From Lepas anatifera (taxonomy: Eukaryota; Arthropoda; Thecostraca; Lepadidae), in the NCBI GenBank assembly GCA_034440635.1, contig JAOTON010001592.1:103501-167500 (forward strand): a DNA stretch of 64,000 bases, written 5' to 3'. Every line of letters begins with the position of its first letter. Positions within the stretch are counted from its first letter, which is position 1. Positions 46,417-57,963 of the stretch are shown here, piece by piece. The translations under genes were made by a program, and so were the position numbers. The notes under the pieces were generated by a model, which was not told the DNA's origin, searched no databases, and was given only the letters and a program-made list of their open reading frames with translations.

Positions 46417-46948
46417 CTGTCGGAAGGGGGAGCCTGCAGGTCAACCCGAGATGAGGGCAAGTCCGGCTAAAAAACGGCACACATGTTCCAAACAAGTCCA
46501 CTTTTCCCGCGGTGTCCACTGCAAAAAGGACCTGTATTCCATAAAGTTTCAATTTTGTCGCAAACTAAAGAAACTAAAATAGCAAGAACCATTGTTCCGA
46601 AAACATTTGAACTACTATTTCAGTGCTGTAGCATCAAATTTCGAGCCAGGTCAAAAGTTGAATACTGTAGGTCGTTGAACATCACGAGTTTTAGCAAATA
46701 CTGATGCTAAACTATTACGCAAGGCCGACCTAAACACTTTTTATCCCGTCAAGAGCCAAGTAGAGCAGTGTTTGTATGGCCTTTTGAAAAATGTTTGAAA
46801 ATCTAAAGACCCTACCCTGCTTAGCTACTTCTACATTGTGGTCAATCGAGATCGAGGACGATACGTTGTATCATGAAAAGATTTCTTTTCATTATAACGA
46901 AGGGAAAATTTTCCGAAGCTGCAAAAACTAATAGTCAACGCTATATAA

Positions 46949-46950
<2 letters not shown>

Positions 46951-47013
<63 letters not shown>
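46951..47013. repeat. (TA)n microsatellite
   Basis: About 63 bp of pure TA dinucleotide within the long intron. Confidence 0.95.
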
Positions 47014-47015
<2 letters not shown>

Positions 47016-47590
47016 GTATACTTCGGCAGTATGTTGTCTTTTATGCATGTGGTGTTAATGCCAGAGCCTATTTACATTTTGAGAGTTTCTTAGTTGTTTG
47101 TTCTAAATGTCGTATCAATATTTTTGTGTCGCTGAGCAAAGCATGTATTATTTCTCCAAAGCCAGACATATTTCACAATATTGCTGCAGCTAACTAGTTT
47201 CAACGCATCGTACGTCATCTTCAGAGCACTTTAAGAGCAATAAATTGTGAAAATGATGATGGAAACACTGCCTAAGTTATCATTATGTGTAAATATTAAT
47301 ATCTATATATATAAAAACATTTGACGATTCGATCGGACAAAATACTTAAGTTAACTCACTAGTGTTTCATGGTTTTGAATAATTCTGTTAGTTCCTCGAG
47401 CAGAAAAAGAGTGGAGCACTTCACTGCTGTGAGACCCTTACACATGAATAGATAAATGCAACATTGATTAGTACGGCTGAACAAATTATATGTCGATAAC
47501 TACCGAGTAGACACTCTCCCCCCCCATTTTTAATATCAGAATTAGAAGTCACTGCTAAATAGTTCAGTTCTGCGATAGGAATTGACCTGC

Positions 47591-47908
47591 TTATTTATGA
47601 AAGGACGTTCCTTGATGCTCAGGAGTGCCCTCGAATATCCACAACTTTCGATGATCTCTGCATGATTTCATGATGACGGTGTTCTCCTGTAAGTCTTGTC
47701 TCGTCAGTTCAATTCCATGTTGTTGTGCCATATGTTCGTGTGGGCCCCCGGTGTTCTTGTGCATTGTGCATCTCCTTGATAGGGTGGTCGTTGTTGCACC
47801 TTTGTAGTAAGAGGGATGGCGCTGACAGTCGTCATGTGGGCAAGTAAACTTGTACACTACACAGGTGCGTTGGAATGGTTCGGTGCTGGAGGTCATGTTG
47901 TTTTTCAT
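47591..47908 (-). pseudogene. Penelope-like retroelement fragment: GIY-YIG endonuclease domain
   Basis: 105 codons. VVYKFTCPHDDC is the GIY-like strand with the Cys pair typical of Penelope-like elements, followed by YYKGATTTTLSRRCTMH, then LTRQDLQENT and the C-terminal Glu in IFEG. TTTTLSRRxTMH and LTRxDLxxNT are highly characteristic of the PLE endonuclease. The YIG element is YKG here, which probably harms activity. The reverse-transcriptase part is absent upstream, so the copy is 5'-truncated. It lies in the intron between the exons at 51736 and 46221, on the same strand as that gene. Confidence 0.82.
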
Positions 47909-48535
47909 GAAAAGGTTTTTTTTTGTTCAAGACTTACAAGAGCAAAAGAACATTATGTCTTATTATGTGATCTAACCTAACTTAACCTAATATTATGAGG
48001 TCGATAGATTGAGCATACTCTTACTGCTGTCACTTGAACCATTTTTGAAGGTGAAGTCACTTGACCTGGACTGCCGTGCTGACCTAAGATGACTGACATT
48101 AATTTTACAGAGAATATACAAAAAGATAAAAAACAGCTAAACCAAGCAGGGAAGTGGACCACCTCGGAAAACCTTCGACAGACAAAGAAGACCCCAAAAG
48201 GGGCGATGGTTAAAGTGCACTTTTCGTCCTCACCAGCTGTAGGGCTACCCCTCTGGCGCTACCCTCCGCTCGGCAGAGGAGATTCAGTGGTGAAGGTGCC
48301 GGTCCACCCCCTTTCCGCACGTCTGACCCGGCAACAATTGCAGGGTGAGAGCGAGGAAAAAACCCATCCCAACTGCAAAACTCCTTTAAGCTTGATCAGA
48401 GTCGATAGCGCCTGGCCGCATGCGCAGTCCCGGCGTCGAAACACCGAGCCAAGTCAATCCTACGTGGCCGCTGCTGCGCTTTGTCCTCATCTGCCTCTGC
48501 TAGCAGTCGTGATTTGTCCATTTATCACACGTGAA

Positions 48536-48651
48536 GCTGCGCTGTGAACGCTGTGCTCACCTGATGCTGCGCTCTGAACGCTGTGCTCACCTGATGCTGT
48601 GCTCACCGGATGCTGTGCTCACCTGATGCTGCGCTCTGAACGCTGTGCTCA
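48536..48651 (-). repeat. 30-bp tandem array, distal half, split off by the LINE
   Basis: Units GAACGCTGTGCTCACCTGATG CTGCGCT (plus strand), some shortened to 15 bp. On the minus strand each contains CATCAG/GTGAGC, a consensus-like splice donor. The same array resumes at 51614-51735. Confidence 0.85.
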
Positions 48652-51458
48652 TCCAGTCTATACGATCCAAACTGCCCGATCTCCGCCACGATTTATCAGA
48701 TGTTCATGCGTACCATGTACTTGCCCTCGCCGAGACATGGCTAACGCCTACTATATCTTCGCGCCTCCTGAACGTTGATGGCTACACGATCTACCGGTGC
48801 GACCGTCCCAAAACAAGTAAACTACCTAAGGGCCACGGAGGAGTCGCACTACTAGTACGGAATAACTTTGACGTTGAAATATTGCCCAACCCAGTGACGA
48901 CAACTGCTCAAGTCTCCAATCTCGAGATCATATGGGCACTTGTGCGACCTGGAAAATCCAAGCGATTAATTGTAGCATCTGCATATCGCCACCCAACAAA
49001 TACGGTCAACCAACTAGTCGCTGATTTTGATGATCTGGAACACCAGATCCAATACATGGTTGCAACGCATCCCGGCACGACGCTGATCATCTGTGGAGAC
49101 CTGAACGCATGCCTTCTTAAAGATGGGGTTAGCACCAGCAACGCCACCTCAAAACTACGTCAGATGATACTAACTTATGGACTACACGTGTGCAACCGAA
49201 CCGTTCCGACCTACAGACCGGCAAGCTCACTCATTGACGTCATTTTAATGAACCGACCAGAAACGATACTGAAGAGTGGTGTCATTAGATGCCACTACGG
49301 AGGGCCCCATGATTATACCCGAGTCCTGATAGAGTACGGCTCGAAGATCAAATCGCAGCAGCCAATAATCGAATCACGACGCCTAAACCGGATCGATAAA
49401 TCTGCCTTCAATCTAACGTTAGCAGCCACGAACTGGGACTCAGTTTTCAACGCTGACGGACCAGCCGCCAAGTGGAACAATTTCACTCGAGTTTTGTCCC
49501 CTCTACTGGACACCGTAGCACCGGTACGCCGGAGACGGCTGGCGCCGCCCTCAGCACCCCACGTGACCGGCCCGACCCAGCAGCTGCTTGCCCAGCGCCG
49601 CGCCGCGCTGAGGGTCGGAGGCGGGCGGGCCGACTACAAAGATATCAACAGGCGGTGCCGCGCCGCCATACGCAGGGACACACGCGACCATCTACAACGT
49701 CGGCTCGTCGAAGCTGGCTCGAGCCGGATGTTTCATGTATTGCGACCAATTATTAGCGGTGGGAAAACGAGTAGCAGTGTACCGAGTATCACACCTGATG
49801 TTATTAACGAGTATTTTGTTAATGTCGGAACAAGAACCGCAGCCAGTGTGACACCACCAACAACAGAGCCACCCACCCGGCTGCCACGCGTACCATCGTG
49901 CGGCTTTAGAGTAGGTCCAGTGACACGGGATGACTTGTGTATAGCTGTGGGATCCATGAAACCGTCTTCATCTGTTGACAGCACAGGTTTTAGCGTTTCA
50001 CTGTTTCAAATGTTCTTCTATGGTATTCATCACGTTTTAATCGACATCATCAATTCAAGTCTAGTCACCGGAGCTGTACCACAACAGTGGAAGCATGGTA
50101 TCGTGGTCCCCCTCCCAAAGGGCGGTTCTTTAGCTGAGCCATCGGACTGGCGCCCTGTGACAACATTGCCTGCGATCATGAAAATCACGGAAAGACTTGT
50201 ACACACCCAACTTATTTCTTACTTGAATGAGAGCAGCCTATACTCGAATGCCCAACATGGATATAGACGAAACCATTCGACCGAAACAGCCATCACTGTG
50301 ATAACAGATAGGATCTACCAGGCCATGGATCAAGGACAAATTTCGCTTCTCCTCCTACTGGATCTTTCTAAAATCTTTGACGTAATCGACCATACCAAGT
50401 TACTTGAAAAATTTCACCTTTATGGCGTGGAATATCATTGGTTTACCGACTACTTGAGAAATCACCGACAACAAGTCAAAATTACAACCAAGGAGGGCGC
50501 AACAATCTGGTCAAAATCTCTTGCAAACACAACAGGAGTCTATCAAGGTGGATCGCTCTCTTGTTTGCTGTTTTCGGTCTTCACAAACGAGCTGAGTCTA
50601 TACACCAAAAAGTCCAAAATTATCCAGTTTGCTGATGACACCCAGATCCTCATCTCAGGGAAGAAACATGACGTTTTCCAAATGATTGCACATCTTGAGA
50701 ACGAAGTTTCACTTTTACTCGACTGGTTTGCCCACAGCTCTCTGAAATTAAATGCCTCCAAAAGTCAACTCATTGTCTTTGGTACACAAGCCATGCTGAA
50801 AGGTCTTCCAAACGTTAGCATTCGAGTAGGCAATATTGTCGTGACCGAGAGTAGGGAAGTAAAAAACCTTGGACTTTACATGGACAGATCTTTGACATAT
50901 CGACCACACATCGACTACTTAGTTGCTAAATGCACAGGCATGTTGATTGGATTGAAAAATTCTAGCCATGTTCTGCCTCGATCCATTTTGAAACCTGTCA
51001 TCAACGCGTTAGTCATATCTTCAATCCGATACTGCATTTCCATATATGGCACGTGCTGTACAACACAACTACATCGAGTACAGAAACTGATCAATTTTTG
51101 CGCTAGGATAATCACTGGCAAAAGAAAGACAGACCACATATCAGAAGATGTTCGGCGCCTTGGCTTTTTATCTGCATCCAACTTGACTTCATATCATCAA
51201 CTATGTTAAGCTAAAAACGTGTTTTTTACACATGAACCATCCGACTTGAATGCGATATTCGAACTCGTTCACCATTCTCATGATACCAGGCAAATAGGGC
51301 AGCTTCAGATACCCCGCGTAAGAACCAATGCGGGAAAGCGCAGATTTGCGAGCGTTGTCTCTGCAAAATATAACGCGTTACCATCCGAAATACGAGATTT
51401 AGAGACCAAGAACCTCTTCAAACGAGCATTGCTGCATGTTTTACGTGGCGACGGCTGA
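48645..51458 (+). pseudogene. LINE ORF2: apurinic endonuclease + reverse transcriptase, one premature stop
   Basis: 854 codons, then TAA at 51207-51209, then the same frame stays open for 83 more codons to 51458 (ending LLHVLRGDG), including the usual C-terminal HHSHDTRQ and RTNAGKRRFASVVSAKYNALP. One substitution could explain the stop. Endonuclease motifs: AETWL (about 29-33), GDLNA (about 151) and SLIDVILMN; the usual SDH is altered to PHD. RT motifs: QHGYRRNHSTETAI, LDLSKIFDVID (about 571), GVYQGGSLSCLLF and FADDTQI (about 662). The order and text fit CR1/L2-type non-LTR elements. It lies antisense in the intron of the secreted-protein gene. First residues derive from the tandem array, so the true start is lost. 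Confidence 0.9.
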
Positions 51459-51613
51459 GGAGTTACATGTGTGTATGCTGTGTATGAGTGTTCTAGCTAA
51501 ACGCGTTTTTGACGTTTTGCTTCTTTTCAACTATTATCCACAATGATTTGACGTGGGAGCATGAAAAAACCTCGTTTATTTGAGGATGTACCCGACTAAA
51601 CTGAAACTGAAAC
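48652..51613 (+). mobile_element. 5'-truncated CR1/L2-like LINE inserted in the 30-bp array
   Basis: It begins abruptly within the endonuclease domain beside CTGAACGCTGTGCTC and ends with a short ACTGAAACTGAAACT tail before GTGAACGCTG. The array sequence on both sides hides the exact target duplication (GAACGCTG is a candidate). ORF1 and the start of ORF2 are missing. Confidence 0.85.
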
Positions 51614-51735
51614 TGTGAACGCTGCGCTGTGAACGCTGTGCTCACCTGATGCTGCGCCGTGAACGCTGTGCTCACCTGATGTTGCGTTGTGAACGCTGTG
51701 CTCACATGATGCTGCGCTGTGAACGCTGTGCTTAC
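51614..51735 (-). repeat. 30-bp tandem array starting at the exon-1 splice donor
   Basis: Minus strand: the true donor CAG/GTAAGC (51736/51735) begins a run of about four 30-bp units, each with GTGAGCACAGCGTTCACRRC and, in most, a preceding CATCAG. The frame stays open through the array (VSTAFTAQHQ repeated), so use of a downstream donor would add ten residues per unit. The rest of the array lies at 48536-48651. Confidence 0.85.
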
Positions 51736-51978
51736 CTGGGTGTTGCGGACCCGGACGCGTCTGCGTGGCAGGGCAGCCTCCATCAGCTGTTGGTTGACCC
51801 TCTGACGTCGCTGCAGCTCCTCTGAGTGCAGCTGGTCCAGCTCTGAAGTCTGGCGACCCCTCAGCGGCAGCATCTCTGGCTGCAGGCTTGCATCAGGGAC
51901 GGTGGTCAGCACTGCCGGCAGCTGCGGCAGCAGCAGCAGCAGCAGGAGCGGCGGCGGCACGCAACGTATACGGGACAT
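51736..51978 (-). CDS. Exon 1 of a probable secreted protein / prohormone
   Basis: 81 codons from ATG (51976-51978) to a CAG/GTAAGC donor in phase 0. It opens with a signal peptide (MSRIRCVPPP, then seven Leu, PQLPAVL), followed by a hydrophilic part with ELDQLHSEELQRRQRVNQQ and a basic cluster PRRRVRVRNTQ. RRQR and PRRRVR are furin/convertase-like. The protein would enter the secretory pathway. The next phase-compatible exon on this strand is 46221-46416, giving an intron of 5,319 bp that hosts a PLE and a LINE. Upstream to 52430 the DNA is CpG-rich and could be 5' UTR or promoter. I do not recognise the family. Confidence 0.65.
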
Positions 51979-52440
51979 GACGACTGCAGCGTCGGAGTAG
52001 GCGCAAGAAGAGCGGCCGATGCGGACACCAGACCTTTTCGTGGGGGGCGTGGATATCGTCGGCGTCTCTCTGGCGGCGGGGAGCTGAGACTGGCTGGACT
52101 GGAGCTGGCGTTAGCTGCAGCCACGGCAGCAGGAGTAGCAGCCAGGACGGGACTCTCTGCCGCAGTGACGCTGGACAGCGGAGCTGGCGTCTGTGCCCGC
52201 GGCCAGCCAGGTGTGACCGTGACCGCCGGAGGCTGCGCGCCGCGCCAGAGGTGTACAGCCGCGTCCCATCTCGCAGCTGATGTGTCTGGCCAAACGGCAG
52301 CGACGTCTGGTCCAGCGGCGGTCACTTCGCGCCCATGCCACAGTACAAACCTATAAGATATGCAGTATTGGATTGTTCCACGTTCATTTTTCGGCTTTGC
52401 TGTTGGGCTATGCGCACTTCCATTCACCTAGCAACCCACT
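51979..52440 (-). promoter_or_regulatory. CpG-rich region upstream of the secreted-protein exon
   Basis: GC-rich, CpG-dense, open on the minus strand for 173 codons in a frame that overlaps exon 1 out of register. Probably 5' UTR, promoter or an upstream exon. No TATA box was identified close to the start codon. Confidence 0.3.
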
Positions 52441-55207
52441 GAGAAGTACCCAGGCGTAGGCATGCGGTCTGCAATGTACGGCTCGAGTTGCTGACCGCAA
52501 AACGCCAGTGTCTGGAGGGCTAGGGGTCAGCGCATGGTAACACCGAGGCCCCAGCGCCAACCTCTTCATTTCGCTGCCGACAATGTCAATTTAGATCAAA
52601 CGCTCTGGAGGGCAGAACGAGGCCTACTGCTCTCACTGAAACTGGGGGAAGAACAGGTATTGCGTTTTCGGTTTTCAACGTTCAAGGCCACCGTAAGCGA
52701 AGCTTAAACTTCCACCGGCAGGCGTTGGTTACAGATGTGTGCTGAAACCACGCGATGCCCACTCAGGATATCATAACCGCTAACGGCATGAGTGAGCCGC
52801 GGCATTTTCAGCGTGTCGACACATTCCTGTCAGCGAGCCGATTTCCGGCACCCGAGGTCGCGATTTTAAATCGACACCTCCGCCCCTGGGTAGCACACGT
52901 TTATCTTGTCATGTGTCGTAACGTGAGGCGGTGCAGGCTAAATCCTCATGAGACGACATAATTGTATTACGCAGTCGGAGACCATGTCCCACCTGTGAGG
53001 TTACTATCTGACCCGGGGCGGTACCGGAGAATCTGTGGCGCATTATTACTTCCAGGAAGGCGTTCCACGTTGACGCACAGACACACACAAAGCATCTGGT
53101 TCAAAGGCCTTTTGTTTTGCATTCGAGCTCCTCGACATCACAACGATGATTGTTCATGCATACTTATATTGCATTCGGTCCGGAAACCTCGTTCCCTACG
53201 CTAATGCTCGTGGTCGATGCAAAAAAGATAACGTTAGCGACTGAAAAGTGGTTTCGGTTGCTTAATCTGGTTAGTTTTCCACCCCCGCATGCGAGAAGCG
53301 CTCAAGATGACGTCTATGTTAATATTGTCCAAACTCAAATGCCATTCAGAAGCTCATACCCGATTGCAACGATCACTCAAATGATGAAATGCGCGTTCTT
53401 GCGATTGATTGAGTACAAATGATAGTACCACGTTCATGAAAGGAGCACTTGATGAGGCTTGGTAGGTTAGGGCACCTTTCGCAGCGCCATTCAAGATGAA
53501 TCGAACTAAGACGTTGCAGCGTGGAAAAGACGAACAATAAAGAGCACTTTGTATATTAAATACACTTACTGATACAATCAAAACGGCAGAACTCGAGCCT
53601 GACTACAGATACTACCATTTCATTATGTTTGTGTTACCGGCTGTTCGAAACTCACTTAATCAAACCACGCCACAAAATACCTTATAAAATACCGATGGTG
53701 AATCGCAAACTGCCACCAAAAATGTTGATATACGTTTATCAAATTACGACCTGATGGAATAAGCTGATTTTGCTTCCGCTGTCATCACGTAATGATGCGT
53801 TGGGTCTCGTTTTTAGAGAAACTAGCACTTTTAACACCAATCGGTCGATATTCCAGCCGTGTCGGCACTGTCCAGAAACAACTATACACTTATCATGGGC
53901 TAGTAACCGATTAAAGCCAAACTCGGGTGTACACTTTGGGGATTGATCGAAAGCAAGAGCCAAGGCGAGATCAGACGGCTAAAATTCAGACCTGTTAATG
54001 TTGAGCCGGATTGGTAGAAAGTCCTGGCAACGAGTTGCAAGTTTCAGCATTGGCTTGCTTACCTTGTACGAACTATGAAGGCGACTTCTCTGCGCGCTCA
54101 AATGAACATGTATGAGAAATGATCGAAGCATCGCGATGCCCCAATTTTCTAGAACGTTCGAAACCCGCCGAAGCATAGGAGGGTTTCAGCTGTGAAGGAA
54201 TTTTGGCACAGTGAAAATGTATCGGTTTTCAGTTTTCCGTTACAATGATAGACCGACTCAGAATTACGTCGAACTGGACATGCTGTGGTTTCTCTGACAG
54301 ACGTGTTCCTGACTTGCCTAACCGGAGGGATCCTGTGCAGTAACTATGGATAGACAGCCCTTCGGTAATCTACGTACCGACTGAGACAGCAGTTAATACG
54401 GAACTCAGACCAACAGTAAGTGATCCCGACCACAACACATGCTGTCACTGTAAACAACATCGAACGTGAGGAAATGAGTGATGCCCACACTATCTGAAAG
54501 CAGCTTCTTGGTTATGTATAGCGTTTGATCGTTGACACTCGGATGGGTTCTCTGTGTGAAGGCCCGATACCTGACGCCGGAGGCCGTCCCAAATGTGCTG
54601 CACGTGCGCGAAGTATCGCTGACGCCGCACGTAACCAGAGCTTATGCAGAGTTGTCCAACTGTCACTGCTGCGGTTAAACTTTTCTGCGATAACAATTCA
54701 GTAGTGATACAATAATGAAATAGAAATTAAGAAATTAGAAATAAACGGTATGTTACACAACATACCCTAGACACGCAAGGAAACAGGGCAGCATGTTAAC
54801 GGAAATATTATGCAGGTTATTTTTGAGCGGAAAATAATAATAAAATATTCACTGAGCGGAAAATCTGCAGGTTTTCTGCATTCGACAGTTTACTGAATTC
54901 CACAGTTTACTAGATGTTTATCAAAATTTTCACTAAACCCCTAACCGAACATCGATCAAAAGAAACTCTCTCCCATTTTCAACCACACGTTTGCAAGCAT
55001 CCGGATCAGTGTAGCCTTTGAAGAATACGTTACAATTTGACACACTTAAATCCAGCTGTGATTGCATCACCCTGAGTTCCCTCACATCAACGCGGAGAGC
55101 AGTTCATATCTAGTGCGCAAGCCTGGGCGAGGCTCTCTCCTGAGCTGGGTGTGCGACGCCGGGACTGCCAGTGACCCAGCAGCGGCGCACCTCGCCCGGT
55201 GCGGTAG
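52441..55207. other. Intergenic stretch, no gene recognised
   Basis: Open frames are under 91 codons with no family resemblance. No clear TIR pairs or microsatellites were seen. It separates two minus-strand genes. Confidence 0.4.
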
Positions 55208-56100
55208 CTAAAAGTGGCTGCGCACGTGCTTTTTGAAGTCGGCCGGCCGCGAGAAGCAGGCGCTGCACTGGTTGCAGTGGTAGGGCTTCAGCTGGGTGTG
55301 CGACGCCAGCAGGTGGCGCTTCAGGTCGGACAGCTGGAAGTAGTGGACGCCGCACTCGGCGCAGGTGTAGCGCCGCTCGTTGTCGTGCACCATGCGGTGG
55401 TGGCGGCGCACTGACGAGTGCAGCGAGAACCACTTGTTGCAGAGGTTGCAGGCGTAGCCGCGGCGGCCGTTGTCGGCGGTGGCGCGGCTGTAGCTGAGGC
55501 TCAGACAGCCGCACACGTCCCGCATCTCCAGCGTGCCGCCCCGCTGCCGCCACAGGTGGTACTTGCGCGTGGGCGCCAGCAGCTCCGGACCCAGGTCGGA
55601 CAGCCCGATCGTCACCTTCTGGAAGTGGTTGCAGGGTGCCCGCTCGGCTGATCTGCCCTGGTCAGGAAGGTCAACGGCGGCGGTCAGCAGCACCGTTGGC
55701 GCGCCCTGTGTCTGCTCCGACTCTGGTCCGTAAGGCGTGCTGTCCGCGCTGGGTGCAGCCGAGTGGCCGGCGATGCCAGGGCGGGTCCTGTGGCTGCGAG
55801 TTTTGACTCGGCGGCCGCGTCTGTTGCTGGTGACTGCCGACCGGCCACCCACCGGAGCGAAACATCCACTGCGGAGCGGCGGCTGCCCAGCGTCTGACCC
55901 CTCCTGTCGCTGCACCGTGTCCACCCCTTCGCCGGCCTCTCCCTCTTCGGTGACAATACAGGCTGAATCGTCAGCGTTCCAGATGTCACCATCCTCCGCA
56001 CATATTCGGGTAATAGTCCACGGCGGCACAGCCTGCTCGTCGTCCCCGGCTATACCCGAGTCCGGCGTGTCATGACCAGACCAGGGACGGTTAACTGCTG
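55208..56100 (-). CDS. C2H2 zinc-finger protein, terminal exon(s)
   Basis: The minus-strand frame ends at 55208 with three C2H2 fingers at the very C-terminus: CNLC-x12-H-x4-H, CAEC-x12-H-x4-H and CNQC-x12-H-x3-H, joined without the TGEKP linker. Upstream lies an acidic part (ICAEDGDIWNADDSACIVTE) and the basic NRRGRRVKTRSHRTRPG, then LGPELLAPTRKYHLWRQRGG. C2H2 arrays of this type bind DNA, so a nuclear regulator is likely. The register is open up to 56524, but the part above about 56100 overlaps the preceding exon; the real acceptor is not determined. MAAVNRPWSGHDTPDSG near 56100 could be internal or an alternative start. Confidence 0.72.
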
Positions 56101-56294
56101 CCATGGTCTCGTCTAACCTGACGTCTAAGCAGGGCGCATCTCCGCCTACATCTCCAGCTCTCCCCGTCCCTTCCGACGCCATCCGACCACCGCAACGTCT
56201 CAGAACGACGCGTCTCGGGTTAGACGTTTGCGGCGGCTGCTCCGACGCGGCGACAGACGACCCGTCACTGCCGACGCGCTGCGGGGGAGCTGAC

Positions 56295-56846
56295 CCTGAT
56301 GTAGATCTCCGGCCGCACAAGATCGGCGCTGATGGGCGGCACCGCCGAGCTGATGAGACGCTGGATGGCCACGCTGGCCTTGCTGGCTGGCATCTCGGGC
56401 TGCTCGCACACCCAGTGCGGGTCTGCCGGCAGGATCTGTACGTTGACGGCGCGCTGGCGCTGGCTGCGCTCCGGCTCACAGTCAGGCATCTCGCACGTGC
56501 ACTGCTCGTCGCCCAGAGAAACAACGCTGGCCGGCGAGTGAGCCGCGCTCGACAGCAGCCGGTCAGCGCGCGCGATCGGCGATACGGTGGAGCGCAGCGG
56601 CGAGTCGGCCTGGCAGAAGGGCTCCGACTGGTTGGCGGCAGTGCTGGGCTCGCCGTCTGTGTTCTGACTGTCGATCACGCGCTCCTCCTGCAGCGGAATG
56701 TCGGCCTCGCCGAGTACCTGGCAGGTCAGCGTCGGCGACAGCACACAGTCAGCCTCCGCGCCGCGCCCAGGCAGCTGCCCGTGCTGCTGCAACAGAGGCT
56801 CGTAGTCGTTCAGCAGCTCACCTGAAGCTTGACAGCCGACCGTCAG
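56295..56846 (-). CDS. Zinc-finger gene, middle exon (putative)
   Basis: 184 codons between CTCAG/CTGACG and AGG/GTCAGC, phase 0 at both ends. It reads ELLNDYEPLLQQHGQLPG, an acidic DSQNTDGEPS stretch, a cluster CTCEMPDCEPERSQRQ, then ISADLVRPEIYIR. GC-rich codons as in the neighbours, and a normal composition unlike the other five frames. No domain recognised. The join to the zinc-finger exon is inferred from order and strand. Confidence 0.5.
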
Positions 56847-56998
56847 CTGAGCGGCGGTACCTGTGGTGTGGACGTCGTTGTACGGCTGGTGCTGGGTCTG
56901 GTCGCCGGCTGGCGGGGACTCGGCTCAGCCCCTACGAGGCCGTCGGTGGGCTCACAGCAGCTGTGGTCCCGGGTCTCCGGCTTGTCGACGGCGCTCAC

Positions 56999-57124
56999 GT
57001 CGGCGGAGAGGCGGCGCGGGGGTACACGGCGGAACCGCAGAACGTGCGGGGTCCGGGCACCCGTGGTCATCGCGATCACCACGCGTCCGCCTCCGAGCGC
57101 GCTGTTCTCTTCGCCGCTGGACAT
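56999..57124 (-). CDS. Zinc-finger gene, first coding exon (putative)
   Basis: 42 codons from ATG at 57122-57124 (MSSGEENSALGGGRVVIAMT...) to GAC/GTGAGC, a good donor in phase 0, matching the acceptor at 56846 across a 152-bp intron. If unspliced, the frame would run to a stop at 56843. Upstream DNA to about 57240 is less GC-rich and may be 5' UTR. Confidence 0.45.
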
Positions 57125-57559
57125 GGTGGTTTTGCCGGAGCGATGTAGCTGTGAAAACGTGGCGGGTCAGATTCAAACCGCTCGCCGACCTGGTTAAATT
57201 TGAAGACAGAGCACATTGGGCACTGGACTAGGCGACAGAATGAGAACTGGACAACACAGACAGGCAAAAAAGGTGAAAATGTGCAAACGACAGGGCAACA
57301 CCATCTACGGGATAAAATAATGCTACGTAATCTCCGGAACAGCGAAGTCAACGCACGAAGTCGGTTACGAACTGAGAGCAGAGAAGAATATTTTCATCCT
57401 ATTATCAGCCGCGCAGTACGACCGTGAGGCGTTCGGATTGTCAATTTCAAAGGTAGACGGAAGCGTTCACTTCACTTGACTATCTTATTACATTTTAAGA
57501 GTTTCGCTCGGCCTTTCGTTCCAAAAAAACGAAAGAAAACACAGGTTACCAGATACCAG

Positions 57560-57963
57560 CTGGGAGGGTGTAGTACCTGTTTAAAGGGGAATGTGGCACT
57601 TTGGTCGAATCCTGGAATTTAGTGTAATTAGGCGTACTATTAGCCGAAAATAATTAAACCACTCATGATTTCTCTGAAAAATTTACAATAAGCTCAATAT
57701 CTTGATTTTTAAAATACTCCTCTAGAAAAAGAAATAAATATCTGCCTGTGGATGATGTCATGATCTGGCAACCACTACCATGCTTGAAACGCTTCAAGCG
57801 CTACGATTGGCTGATGCTCATCGTGACGTCACCATATGTCGTCACACCAACAGCCATGACAACTGTGGCCTGCTGCTAGGGGTACAGGAGGGGTACACTG
57901 CAAGTAGGTTTTAGTTTTTTTCTACGGAAATCTCGAGTTTCAAGACAAATGATATATTGAGTA
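57560..57963 (+). repeat. Dispersed repeat, left part of an interrupted copy
   Basis: Reverse-complement relative of 35060-35390 (CTGTGGCCTGCTGCTA, CTACGGAAATC, TATTGAGTA). It continues at 59490-59565 after a 1.5-kb insertion. Confidence 0.75.

Noticed and set aside
55110..55553. 147-codon minus frame overlapping the zinc fingers
   Set aside because: Out-of-register shadow of the C2H2 coding sequence.
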